A stretch of DNA of 64,000 nt from Aphrocallistes beatrix (GCA_963281255.1 OY725493.1:1673550-1737549), one strand, 5' to 3'. Numbered from the stretch's first letter, positions 43,485-54,558 are shown. The notes: a model not told the origin generated them from the letters alone. Made by a program: numbers and translations.

Positions 43485-44291
43485 CGGATTACTTATATGT
43501 CGGCGGCCGACATTGTCGGCTAGCCGACATATAAGTAAATATGGCCACCATATAAGTAAATATGGCCACCATATAAGTGAATATGGCCACCATATAAGTA
43601 AATATGGCCGCCAAATAAGGATTCTCATGCGTTATTATGTATGTTTAGCAGTCATATAAGCAAAAATGGCCGTCATCTAAGGGGAGTATGACACTTGTGT
43701 ACAGAGACAGTTGTGTACAAGCATTAGAAAGATACGTAGTTGTAGACAGCCCTAATAATATCAGTGGTTCTTTAACTAGGGTACTAGAGGTACACCAGTG
43801 TAACGTAGGGTATTTGGGTACATAATTAACCGCTACCTGTGAATATGAGTTGAATCGTGAACTGTATTCATCTACTTCTTTGGTTTCTGAACACATAATA
43901 ATCTGTGTTGTTTAAAAACAAAAAAACAGGTAGGAATATTTTTTAAACTCCTATTCACAGGTAGCGGTTAATTCTGTACCCAAATACTGATATTATTAGG
44001 GCTGTCTACAACTACGTATCTTTCTAATTCTTGTACACAACTGTCCCACAAATCTTGTACACAACTGTCTCTGTAAACAAGTGTCATACTCCCCTTAGAT
44101 GACGGCCATTTTTGCTTATATGGCTGCTAAACATACATAATAACGCATGAGAATCCTTATTTGGCGGCCATATTCACTTATATGGCGGCTAGATCCTTAT
44201 TTGGCGGCCATATTTACTTATATGGCGGCTAGTTTCTTATATGGCGGCCATATTTGCTTATATGGCGGCTAGCCGACATATAAGTAATCCG
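43485..44291. mobile_element. 807 bp foldback element with TTAT target duplication
   Basis: Ends CGGATTACTTATATG and CATATAAGTAATCCG are inverted repeats flanked on both sides by TTAT (43481-43484 and 44292-44295). The arms of about 350 bp match, including GACAGCCCTAATAAT with its complement and the TGTACACAACTGTC motif. Each arm carries tandem copies of an ATATGGCCACCATATAAGTA-type unit. A non-palindromic centre of about 100 bp lies near 43830-43940. There is no transposase frame. Confidence 0.8.
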
Positions 44292-44295
44292 TTAT

Positions 44296-44668
44296 TTAAA
44301 ATACTGGTTGTACACAATATTTCTTCTTAGTCACACCTTGCTGTCTAAAGAATTACTTTTTGTGTTCAATTAGAATTCTGATCATGGAATTGCAAATCTT
44401 AATTATATTTATCTTGTAGGTTACTTTCGCTATTCAAGACATCATTACATTAGTGCCATATGCGTTGGTAGGGCCATGACCCTACCAATAATTTGTCGAA
44501 GGCTATTACGTATCTTATATTAACCATAATACAATTTGTCCAAAATGGCCTTACCAATCCTGAGTTCTAGCCCAAAGGCCCTACCAATCCCATCCAAGTT
44601 TACGCTCATGAGTACAATATTATTTTGGCATGAAACTTGGAGATCAGGATAATCCATGGGCTCCGCAT
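44296..44668. other. Spacer with a GGTAGGGCC palindrome
   Basis: Contains TTGGTAGGGCCATGACCCTACCAA-type symmetry near 44467-44490, with two further half-sites (GCCTTACCAAT, GCCCTACCAAT) to 44590. Otherwise AT-rich. Confidence 0.4.
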
Positions 44669-44757
44669 ATCCTTACTATTAAAACTTGATTAATGTGTAT
44701 ATCTGTAACGAATTGATTAAAGAAACTGACGGGCGCAGAAGGCTGATTTTCTGCAAT
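44669..44757 (-). mobile_element. End fragment of the 0.5 kb hairpin-bearing family
   Basis: ATCCTTACTATTAAAACTTG followed by CTGTAACGAATTGATTAAAG and GCAGAAGGCTGATTTT, the reverse-orientation start of the element. It stops where the body would continue. Confidence 0.7.
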
Positions 44758-45187
44758 AAATTTCCAGTAATTATAGCAATCACATTACTATAATGCGTAA
44801 AAGTTTATATTTTTTTGATCGGGCCCTCTATTTTATATGAGAGTAGGTCGGCCATGTCATTTCAAATGGTAATAGTCGATATTGCCTAATACAAATAAAA
44901 ATATACTAAATACCGGAAATAAACGGTGGATTGGCCCCTATGAAATTTGTCTCCATCTTGAAAATAATGAAAATTTTCGCGATGCCTTCATATCCAAATC
45001 TTTTTACAATATATTTGCTTTAATAAAAATCAAAATTACAATAGATAAATAGAATTCGAACAAGTGTAGAAATGGTTATACAAATTGCCTAATAACGTCA
45101 GAATGCTAGCTAAATACGATTATAAATACAGTAAATGTTATGCTATACTATAACCCAACTCTAATACAGCTGTTAGTAGGATTATAA
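44758..45187. other. Intergenic and 3' flank of the TRP channel gene
   Basis: AT-rich; the right part is 3' UTR of the minus-strand channel gene. Nothing else recognised. Confidence 0.35.
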
Positions 45188-48100
45188 TCACACCTTCTGT
45201 GCCAGTTCAGTGAGTTTCTCCAGAATCTGTTTATTCTGTGTCTCCAAGGCCTCTAGCTTTCCCTTTAAATCTTTCACTTCGCTTGTCAAGGTTTTCTTGA
45301 TGTCATCGATATCGCTCTGCTGCGTCTTGACTCTCTTTACGATAGAAGTCTGCAGGATTTCTTGCGTACGACTGTTCACTTTCTGTTGTTGCTGCAACTT
45401 GTTTATCACTACATGCAGACTTTCCGAAGGCTCTTGAGTCGTGAAATCATCATCATCGAGTCGCGAAATACCTATAAAAGGCCACAATCATTAATATGAT
45501 ATTTTTAGACAATTATTAAATTAACTGCTAATTTAAGATAAAAGCTAACCTGCATTGAAATAGGTCAACCATTCCTCGTCCTCCATTATGTAGCTCTCGT
45601 CATAGAAATGCTTCCTGAAATCGAAGAAGAGAGCTAACATGGAAGTTGTCTGTAATTGGACGATGAATTCAAGTCTGAATTTCGCAACAGTTTTCCTCGC
45701 ATTTGCCTTCACTTCAGCATAGGTATCGGAGAGTTGGGCAATGAACACGTTGAGGTATACAACAATGATAAGGAACAAGAAGATGACGTATACCACTGCA
45801 GCTACTATGTTGAAAGAGTTGAACAGATAGTTGAACTCAAATGCGTTACCTTCCAGCAGGACTCGTAGCGGGTAGATCAGGGTATAGTAGTAAAAATTGA
45901 AACCTTCCTCACTAAGATTAGGCAGGTCGAATAGCGTCACGTAGTAATCTATTACACGGGTACCATTAGTATCATTGGTCTCTCCTCGGATTATCGGCAC
46001 GCGATATGATAAGTACAGAGTTGTAGAGAAAAATATGAAAGTGAGGAAAAGTAATAACAGGAACTTGGGGACATCTTTGAGAAGGATGAGGATGATAATT
46101 CGCATATAAGTTCCGAAAATCTTGAAGACACTGAGAAGTTTGGTAAGTCTAAATGCGTTGATTGCGAATGCAAATGTCGCGAATACCCATTGGAACTCTA
46201 CATAGAGCACATTAGGGTTGACGAGGATGATTATGCGGTAGATGATGAGGATCAGCAAGAGGAGCAGTCCGGAGATATCCAGCCAGTTGTACCAATCCTG
46301 AAAGTAGTCAAGCAAGACTCGTACGATAAGATTGTTTAATAAATATTCCTTTATTACATCCAGTTTGGTATCCTTCTTTTCCCTCTCAGTTGGTTCTTCT
46401 GCTTCCCGATCTTCCTTCTTTTCTTTTTCTTCATCTCTCTTCTTCCTCTGTTCCTTCAAGTAGTTGAGATAATCATCATCATCGTCATCAGATTCATCAT
46501 CATTATCCAAATAATCATCGCAGTAATAATCTCCCCATGACTCATCTGAATCTGAATCCGAATCCAAACCCAGACCGCTCCCACCGTCACTGTCGGGATC
46601 AGGATCACTTCCTAATCCCAAAGAACCATCATTTTTATCGGATTTATCGCTCTCCACGCTGGCACTGTCACTATCAGGATTATCATCATCGGTTTTGGTG
46701 GGCACTTCGATATCAATAAGCTGGTCACCACCATGAGTAGACGATTCATCAGACTTTGAATGAACACTTGAGCCATCAGATTTTTTACCCGAATCACTTC
46801 CCTCGTCACCTTCTGGTTTAGGCTTCACCTCTGAACCGTCTCCGCTCTCTTTCTCTTCCTTCACTGTTTTTCCTTTCTCCCTTTCTCCAGGTTTTTCTTT
46901 ATGTACTCCTTTCCTAATATTCCTTTCCGATTCTTCCTGTAGGCGTGACTTTTTCTCTTCCTTTTTATCCGCTATTTCTTTCCTGGCATAGAACATTACC
47001 TGTAATACCTCGGCCAATTCTGTCACGATGTTACTCATCCAAAAAAGCACCACATATATTTCACAAAGATACCTCAGAATATCCCAACCTGTGTTTCCTG
47101 CAGTCCTGTATAATGTTTGCGGTGTTGGATGCTCTTGAGCAGCTTGGACAAGTGCATACAGCATTGCAGCCAAGAAACTGATAAATATAAGTGTCTTGAA
47201 CCAGAGTAGAAAATTCCCGTACCGTTTGAATTTTTGATTGACGAGGAGCCTAGTCACACCATGGAATGCGATGTCTTCATTGTCACTTGAAGCAAAGCGT
47301 TGAAGTAAATAAGGTTTCCTCCTCCCTTCATCTTCATACTCCCAGTCATCTTCCGGGGTCACGTTCTTCCTGTCAATTTCGAGAACTGTGAAATCTACTC
47401 TCACTATAGGAAATTGTACTCGTTATTATCATTAGTTTCTTACAACCATAGATTCCTTTAAGTAAGGACTGTAGCGTTCAATCTCGGATCCTGGAACTTG
47501 GGTCCATTGTTATTGATATCTCGTAATCCGCTCAAGTTAGACATGGGGAAATGTATTATTGTTAATAGGAAGTCTTATTTTTGGAGTCCATTGGGCTTAC
47601 CTAAACTATTCGTGGAATGTGAGTTATGTGGTTTTCACAGATTTAAGGTACATTTTTGCGATATTCTGACCTGTTTTAATTAATACCCTCGTTGCCTAGG
47701 AATTTTGTCGCGTCATTTCCGGTTTAAGCTATTTTTAGTAGGGAAGCCATACAAGTTTGGGGGTAGTTACTATAGTAAATAGAAAAATCCCAGGTGCAAA
47801 TTACGTAGGTTAAGCCATAGCCTACTGTATATAAGGCATCACAGTAACTTGCGGATTTGGGACTAGGGATGCGGTAGAAGATGGTTGAACTAATATATGA
47901 GCTGCCTTAAATCATTAACCAAGCACAATAGAGCTTAGGAATGTATTACCAGCATAGATAAATATGGTGTCAAAGTACTCATATCCGTTGTTAAAATTTA
48001 GATTAGTCACCATATGATTCCGCAATAGGTTATATTTGTGACAAATTTAGTGATTTTCAGAGGCCGTTTAAGGACACTTCTAAGTGTTCTTATTATATAA

Positions 48101-51030
48101 TTTTTCGCATAGAATTGAGATGTGAATGGGTAATAAATACGAATTTTTTTGAATTTTTTCATGGAATGTTGCTATGGAAACGTGTTTTGGTTATTTGGGA
48201 TCATATCTTGAAAACCGCAAGCGCTACACATTCAAATGTGATTCCATTTGATAGCAAATAGACTACTTCCTATTAAGCGATAGTATATTTCGATGTCTAA
48301 ATTCAATGGTTTACGAGTTATTAGACAATTTATCATATCGGTCACATTTGGTAATTTGTCGAATAAACCATTAAATTTAGACATAGACATTATATTATCG
48401 CTTAATAGGAAGTAGTCTATTTGCTATCAAATGGAATCACATTTGAATGTGTGGCTCTTGCGGTTTTCAAGATATGACCCCAAATGACCAAAACACGTTT
48501 CCATAGCAACACTGGAATGTAGCAACATTCCATGAAAAAATTCAAAAATTTTCGTATTAATAACTCATTCACATCTCAATTCTATGCGAAAAATTATATA
48601 ATAAAAACACTTAGAAGTGCCCTTAAACGGAAATTTTAACAACGGATATGAGTACTTTGACACTATATTTATATATGCTGGTAAGGTAATACATTCCTAA
48701 GCTCTATTGTGCTTGGTTAATGATTCAAGGCAGCTCATTTATTAGTTTAACCATCTTCTATCGCATCCCTAGTCCCAAATCCGCAAGTTACTGTGATGCC
48801 ATATATGCAGTAGGCTATGGTTAAGCACATTTTAAAGCGTAATTAATGCATAATTTACAGACATAATCAAGGGGATTGATCGGAAAATTTGAACTTTTCT
48901 AATGGAATGTTGTTGCATTCCAGCGTTGCTATGGAAACGTATTTTAACATTTGAGCCTATATCTTGAAAACCGTTATAGCTACACATTCAACGTTGAATG
49001 CATTTAATAGATAATAAGCTACTTTCTATTAACTCCTAATACATTTTGTAACATTGAATATATTGGGCCATATCTCAAAAGTCTTAGGATTAATGCTACA
49101 AAATGTATTTTGAGCTAATAGAAATTAGCTATTGCCTATCAAATACATTTAAATTTGAATGTCCAGTTTTAATTAAAGACATATATATGCTCAAATGGTA
49201 AAAATACGTTTCCATAGCAACGCTGGAATGTAACAACACTCCATTAGAAAGTTCAAAATTTTCGAATCAACCCATCCTCACCTTGATTATGATTGAAAAT
49301 TATACATTAATAACGCTTTAAAATGTACTTAAAACAGGATAAATTAAAAAAATGTATCTTAAATCTGTGAAAAAACAGGTGTGAAAACCACACAACTCAC
49401 ATTCCACGAATAGTTGAGGTAAGCCAACATGATCAATGGACTCTAAAAATACGACTTCCTATTTAACAATAATACACAATGACCCAAGTTCCAGGACTCG
49501 AAATTGAACGCCTGCAGTGCTTACTTAAAGGAGTTAATTAGCGGACACTCGGAATTATTGAAGACGCTGAGTGTCCTAGATATTTATGATTTTACTTTTT
49601 TGTGTTTGCAATTTTATTGATTGAAATTATATTTTCTAAGCAGACTAATTTTACAATTTTAAGTGGAGTGAAACTAACCTCCTTGATCAAAAGTTTCTAT
49701 ATAATTTATGCGTAATAACTAAATCACCTCGATTTTTCTCTGTTTCTGGTTTGATCAGGCAATCCAACATAGTCAAAAGACTTTTGTAGAGTTCCTTAGT
49801 CAGGACTTTGTGCCAACCAAAGTCCTTGAAATTATCCACTCCTTGATATGCCCTCACGATCACTGACAACGCCTCGTCTTGTTTCCTATTTCTCGCAATA
49901 ATGAATGCATTCGCTCGACTCTTGTCCTTAGCATCTAGCGATGCCCCACTGAGCAGTAACTCCCTCACTGTTGCAGCATTTCCTGCTTTTCCTGCTATCA
50001 TAAGTGGTGTCTGGTAAAATCGATTCCTCGCATCTACATTGGCTCCGTTGTTAACTAAGATCGGTATCAGCGTATCTCTCCCTTCTACTGCAGCCGTGAA
50101 GATGGGAGTTATTCCTCTGCGATCCTCTGCATTCACGTCCGCCCCAGCATGGATGAGGTTGTAGATCAATTCCTCTGGTGCATTCTGGATGGCTAGGAAG
50201 AGCGGTGTACGTTTGTCTTTATTTATTTCGTTGACACTCGCACCTTTTGATATCAAATAGCTGACGCAAGTGCTGTATCCGTTCCGACTGGCTAAATGCA
50301 AAGCAGTGTTTCCCTCGCTGTCCTTCATGTTGATGTCAATATCTTTTCCTTTCTCAAGCAGCAGCACTAGCACCTCACGACTCCCGAAAAAAGCGCAAAA
50401 ATGAAGATAATTTGCCTCAGGATCTCTGTAAATGTGCTTTGTTTGTTTTTCCGGGGGAGGTTCTTCTTCATAGTTATCATAAATTTTTTCATAGTCGACT
50501 TCTTTTTTCATCAATATTTTAGCAATCAATACTGAGTTCTTAATACAAGCTCTCTGCATTGCTGTCTTGACATAAAGATCATCATCATCCACTCCTTCGT
50601 TCACGGCTCGTCCTAGCACCAAACAAAATATGTCCAGACGATCGATATTAGAAGCGAAAGTTAGTGGTGTGACGATCTCACCGTTTTCATCCCAATCCCA
50701 GACATCAATTGGTGCCCCTTCTTCTAGCAACTTTTTAACAGTTTCAGCTTTCCCTTCACACAGAGCTGCCTCCAATTCCTCGCCTTTTGTATGATCGACC
50801 GTTTTTATTTCAATTTCCTTTTTGAGAATTGTTTTTATTAATGCTTGTATTTCTTCCTTTTTTTTCTTTTCTTTGTCCTCTTTAGTAACTTCTTTCTTAT
50901 CTTCCTTTCCTCCTTCTTTTTTAGCGCCTTCACCTTCACTTTCATCTTGATCGTTATTATCTGCAGTCGTTTTTATTTCAGACATTTCAATGTTATCTCC
51001 AATCAATTTTTGCTTTTTTTGAGTTGCCAT
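45188..51030 (-). CDS. Ankyrin-repeat TRP-type cation channel
   Basis: Three minus-strand exons, 51030-49728, 47403-45550 and 45471-45188, join in frame (both junctions phase 1) to 1146 residues. An acidic/Lys-rich N-terminus is followed by ankyrin repeats at about 85-400 (NTALHLASRNGYSTCVSYLI, RTPLFLAIQNAPEELIYNLI, TPLMIAGKAGNAATVRELLL). Six membrane segments follow: S1 about 499-522, S2 about 541-565, S3 to S5 from about 805, a pore region, and S6 near 960-985 ending NVFIAQLSDTYAEV. The layout ankyrin repeats plus six segments is that of TRP channels; I cannot choose a subfamily. Between S2 and S3 lies a charged insertion of about 210 residues with Asp/Ser-rich stretches and Lys/Glu helices. 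The last exon encodes a coiled coil (about 1060-1146), a likely tetramerisation region. Intron 1 (47404-49727) is packed with foldback elements. Confidence 0.85.
47811..48824. repeat. Inner palindrome 1 (about 1.0 kb) in TRP intron 1
   Basis: Inverted arms of about 500 bp meeting near 48320. The left arm begins TAAGCCATAGCCTACTGTAT and the right ends GTAGGCTATGGTTA. Motifs GGAATGTTGCTATGGAAACG and ATTCAAATGTGATTCCATTT occur in both arms. Almost no spacer. Confidence 0.8.
48828..49327. repeat. Inner palindrome 2 (about 0.5 kb) in TRP intron 1
   Basis: Arms of about 240 bp around 49075. The left arm has CATTTTAAAGCGTAATTAATG and the right its complement. It shares GTTGCTATGGAAACGT and ATATCTTGAAAACCG with palindrome 1, so the two are diverged members of one family lying side by side. 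Confidence 0.75.
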
Positions 51031-51215
51031 TTTAAGACTGGAATATGTGTACAGTTAAGCAAACAAGATAGTGTCCCACTCCACGAATTCTTGTTTATAT
51101 ACTCTTTCTGATCCAATTAATGGTGAAACTGTATCGTTCTCTATGGTTGCCCTTGACACCTTTACTAATTTTCCGAAGGTTAATATATCATTAGTTGGAA
51201 TCAGATATCAGTGTG
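51031..51215. other. 5' flank of the TRP channel gene
   Basis: 185 bp between the channel start codon and a repeat; must include promoter or 5' UTR sequence. No motif recognised. Confidence 0.35.
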
Positions 51216-51724
51216 ACAAGCGCGCTTTGCTAGTTTGCGCTGCGAGGCTGCCGGACACTTTGTGTCCGCCGGAGGCGCCCTTTGGGTGCCTAGGCTCAGA
51301 TTAATTAATTATAAGGTAGATAACATCTCTAAATACGTCTGTCTTACTGTTATAATCGATATCACTCGAAAAATCACAAAATTTGTCCATTTTTCACTTT
51401 TGGGTAATGATGACGTCATAACAGAGTGATGAGTCATCTTTTTTTAATGATAGTTGTATGAAATTTGAGAGATGTCAATATATACACTCTATAGAAATTT
51501 CAGCCTTCAATCACCTAAAATGGCTGAGTTATAGTCGAAAAACTGAAATTTCTAATTAGAAAAAAGGTGACAATGACGTCATAGTTCCATGATTATCGAC
51601 ATTTTCGTCTGAGGTCAGAACTTAGTGGAGCCATAGCCAAAAGACTAGTGGAGCCATAGCCAAAAGAACGTGCCAAAAATCAGCTTTCTATGCCTGGCAG
51701 TTTCTTCAATCAATTCGTTACATT
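51216..51724 (+). mobile_element. Nearly full copy of the 0.5 kb hairpin-bearing family
   Basis: Starts ACAAGCGCGCTTTGCTAG, has the perfect hairpin GGACACTTTGTGTCC, and runs to TTCTTCAATCAATTCGTTAC; the last 60 bp or so, including TAGTAAGGAT, are missing. It contains a short internal tandem duplication (GTGGAGCCATAGCCAAAAGA, 51631 onward). Confidence 0.75.
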
Positions 51725-51756
51725 TCCGTTATAATTATGTATTACATATAGTGTAG

Positions 51757-51786
<30 letters not shown>

Positions 51787-51789
<3 letters not shown>

Positions 51790-51974
51790 TTGACTCCGCT
51801 TAATAGGGCCACTGTTTAATCGGGTCAGCCGCTTAATCGGGCCACTTTTGGTAGGACCAGAATAGCTCTCACACATAGAAGCTAATACAAAATATTTTCG
51901 GTTAATAGGGTTCTCCGCTTAATCGGGCCAAAATGTCCTCTGACCGATGTGGCCCTATTAAGCGGAGTCGACTG
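51787..51974. mobile_element. pogo/Tigger-like MITE, third family, inside a TA microsatellite
   Basis: Inverted ends CAGTTGACTCCGCTTAATAG and the mirrored TTAAGCGGAGTCGACTG, flanked by TA-rich runs on both sides (51754-51784 and 51975-51984). Internal CGCTTAATCGGGCCA repeats. No coding capacity. Confidence 0.7.
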
Positions 51975-52046
51975 TATATATATATGTATCCTTCAAACAC
52001 AACAATCAGACAAAGGTATTCGACCACCACGAAAACCACTATACAA

Positions 52047-52596
52047 ATCCTTACTATTAAAACTCGATTAATGTATATTTATATATACAGTATATATATA
52101 TCTGTAACGAATTGATTGAAGAAACTGCCGGGCGCAGAAAGCTGATTTTTGGCATGTGGGAGTTTTTTGGCTATGGCTCCAGTAAGTTCTGAGCTCAGAC
52201 GAAAATGTCGACTCATCATGGAATTATGACGTCATTGTCACATTTTTAAAAGTTAAGCAATACAGTTATTCGAGCATAACTCAGCCATTATAGGAGATAG
52301 AAGGCTGAAATTTTAATAGAATCTGTATACTAACACACCTCACATATGATGCAACTATCATCAAAAAATGATGACTCATCACTTTGTTATGACCTCATCA
52401 TTACTCATCAAAATTTTAATATTTGATAAATTTGGTGATTTTTCGAGTGATATTGATTTTAACAGTAGGATAAACGATTTTAGAGAAGTTATCTAGCTTA
52501 AAATTAATCAATGTGACCCCAGGCGACCGAAGGGAGCCTCTGGCGGATACAAAGTGTCCGCCAGCCGCGCAGCGCAAGCAAGCGAAGCGCGCTTGT
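52047..52596 (-). mobile_element. Full-length copy of the 0.5 kb hairpin-bearing family
   Basis: Reverse orientation: begins ATCCTTACTATTAAAACTCG and ends GCGAAGCGCGCTTGT with hairpin GGATACAAAGTGTCC before it. Body colinear with the copies at 30811 and 51216. Lies 270 bp before the duplicated MYST 3' end. Confidence 0.8.
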
Positions 52597-52867
52597 AGTA
52601 TTAAAAAGGATATTTCACAAAGGAATATGCACTAGAACTGTAAGAAATATTCTATTTTTATTTCAAATTCGTAAACTGCACATCCGAATTACTCATTTTT
52701 GAAACTCTTAACACAAATACTTACCTCATTTAGAAAATTATCAACCTGTGCCACTTTATGTCACTATTCGCCATCATATATAATGGCCGTGACTAGGGAC
52801 AAGTAACATCAGGTATCAAAGGTAGAATTTTTAAACTTGGAAGTTATCAAATAGCAATTGAGGTGAG
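52597..52867. other. Spacer before the MYST 3'-end copy
   Basis: AT-rich; nothing recognised. Confidence 0.3.
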
Positions 52868-53016
52868 GACCCGAACCTTCTGGTGTGGGAACCTACTGAG
52901 TGGTACTGCGATAGCTCCCATGTATAATCAGTTTTAATTTGTCTCTCTCATGACTCGATAAAACATCGCCTTCTAAATCTTACGACACGTTTCTACTGGT
53001 AGGTAATAATACAGCA
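52868..53016 (+). pseudogene. Duplicated 3' end of the MYST acetyltransferase gene
   Basis: 149 bp match 40909-41057 without gaps and with four substitutions, counted by eye. The first 60 bp are the last 20 codons of the MYST gene including the stop and are identical; all four differences lie in the 89 bp of 3' flank. It has no start and cannot encode a protein. It lies 69 bp before the PYROXD1 start codon, so it may now form part of that gene's promoter or 5' UTR. Confidence 0.9.
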
Positions 53017-53085
53017 GTTTACAATTTTTACGAATACAATATAGTATTTATACTTCTACACTTTCTACTACGACACGAGCAGCGT

Positions 53086-54558
53086 ATGGCAGAGTTTAAG
53101 GCAGCTTCCGGTTACCCTATCGTGGTGGTGGGCGGGGGGATAGCGGGAGTATCATGTGCTGAGAGTTTAGCGCTACAAAGGCTAGACACCTCGATCTTAT
53201 TAGTATCTGGATCTCCTCTTGTGAAACGAGCTACCAACATCCGTAGTGCCTCTCAAATGGTGATTGATTTCGAGGTAGAAGAAGCCAAGTTAGAATCAAT
53301 TGCGCAATCGCACGAAAGGGTTTCGGTTATCTATGGAGTTGTGACAGCTTTTTTTCCCGAAAAGCAAGCTATTGTTGTAAATAAATCATTTTCAATGAGA
53401 TATGCGAAACTATGCATTTGCACCGGGGCTATCCCATTTCTTATTGGAGATCAAAATAAATACATTTATGGTATTCGCGACACTGACAGTGTAGAGATGT
53501 TGCAAATGAAATTAAAAGACACGAGGCGAGTAGTAGTCGTAGGCAATGGCGGGATTGCAATGGAATTCGTATACCTCATAAAAGGGAAGGAGATGGTATG
53601 GGTGATTAGGGATGGAGATATAGGATCAGTTTTTCTTGACAAGGGAGCAGCTCAGTTCATGTTATCCGAAATAAGAAATAACGAGACAAACGCAAAAAGG
53701 TCCTTGCGTGCCCGTTACACAGAGGAAACTAGATTCAAGAGCAGCGATAAAGAAACTCTGAGTGTAAAAGGCAGTGCATTGGGACCAGATTGGACCGATT
53801 CGCTGAATATGGGAGACGTTTTAACGCAGAAAAACATACAAATTGAATACAATTGTGAAGTAGAGCGGGTCGTAACACGCGATGAGCTAGTAAGGGATGA
53901 GGCATCTCTTGAAGACATCCAAGATTGGCCTGTGTTGGTCCGCCTTACGAACGGGAAGTTGATTGGGTGTGACATGATAGTGTCGGCCACAGGCGTACGG
54001 CCTAAAACTGAGCCATTCTCGTCGGAACCTCAGTTAAAACTGTCAGCAGACGGCGGCATCATGGTTGATGAAGAGATGTGCACCTCCATACGTCACGTCT
54101 ATGCAGCAGGGGATGTCTGTAGTGTCAACTGGAGAGGAAACGCGGTCAGAGATCGATTCTGGTTTCAGATGAGACTGTGGACACAAGCGCTACAGATGGG
54201 GAACTATGCAGGGAAGTGTTTGGCAGCGCATACCATGGATGAACCGATTCTTCAGGATTTCTGCTTCGAACTGTTCACACACTCTACCAAATTCTTTGGA
54301 TATCCAGTTATCCTGTTAGGAAATTTTAAAGGGGAAGGCTTAGACAATAATAAAGTGGAGTACCTTCTGAGGTACAGCAAGAAGATGGAATATGTGAAGC
54401 TGGTTCTGTATCAGGAGAGATTGGTGGGAGGAGTGCTAATAGGAGATACAGAATTAGCAGAAATGATAGAGAACTTAATCTTGAACCAACTTGATTTGAC
54501 AGATCTGAAAGAGAACATTCTCAACCCAGATATCGACATGGTAGACTATTTTGATTGA
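53086..54558 (+). CDS. PYROXD1: Pyridine nucleotide-disulphide oxidoreductase domain protein 1
   Basis: Intronless, 490 residues, the length of animal PYROXD1. An N-terminal FAD-binding Rossmann motif VVVGGGIAGVSCAE lies at about 13-26, and the second (NAD(P)H) motif VVVVGNGGIAMEF near 150. VSATGVRPKTEPF and VYAAGDVCSVNW (FAD contacts) lie near 305 and 350. The C-terminal part (FWFQMRLWTQALQMGNYA, ENLILNQLDLTDL, DIDMVDYFD) matches the PYROXD1 family closely. As in the family there is no redox CxxC next to the FAD motif. Vertebrate PYROXD1 is a nuclear/cytosolic oxidoreductase that protects the tRNA ligase complex. The first ATG (53086) fits. It converges on the cadherin gene, 233 bp away. Confidence 0.93.
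   Translation: MAEFKAASGYPIVVVGGGIAGVSCAESLALQRLDTSILLVSGSPLVKRATNIRSASQMVIDFEVEEAKLESIAQSHERVSVIYGVVTAFFPEKQAIVVNKSFSMRYAKLCICTGAIPFLIGDQNKYIYGIRDTDSVEMLQMKLKDTRRVVVVGNGGIAMEFVYLIKGKEMVWVIRDGDIGSVFLDKGAAQFMLSEIRNNETNAKRSLRARYTEETRFKSSDKETLSVKGSALGPDWTDSLNMGDVLTQKNIQIEYNCEVERVVTRDELVRDEASLEDIQDWPVLVRLTNGKLIGCDMIVSATGVRPKTEPFSSEPQLKLSADGGIMVDEEMCTSIRHVYAAGDVCSVNWRGNAVRDRFWFQMRLWTQALQMGNYAGKCLAAHTMDEPILQDFCFELFTHSTKFFGYPVILLGNFKGEGLDNNKVEYLLRYSKKMEYVKLVLYQERLVGGVLIGDTELAEMIENLILNQLDLTDLKENILNPDIDMVDYFD

Larger units (their letters stand above)
47454..49531. mobile_element. Outer foldback element in TRP intron 1
   Basis: Arms of about 200-240 bp (47454-47695 and 49335-49531) are inverted copies. 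The ends are CCTTTAAGTAAGGACTG and CAGTGCTTACTTAAAGG. Shared internal motifs include CCTGGAACTTGGGTC and CTATTCGTGGAATGTGAGTT. Two further palindromes sit between the arms, which suggests insertion of related elements into one another or compound growth. Confidence 0.75.
47404..49727 (-). other. TRP channel intron 1, filled with inverted repeats
   Basis: 2,324 bp. Almost all of it is covered by one outer inverted repeat (47454-49531) and two palindromes inside it. No nested coding gene was recognised. Confidence 0.7.

Noticed and set aside
43530-43620. CRISPR-like array of about 24 bp repeats
   Set aside because: The units are contiguous subrepeats of a foldback arm, have no unique spacers, and the genome is eukaryotic.
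49687-51030. Separate ankyrin-repeat gene ending at 49687
   Set aside because: A consensus donor at 49727 and a matching acceptor at 47404 join it in phase to the channel exons; the last 13 codons of the open frame would be intron.
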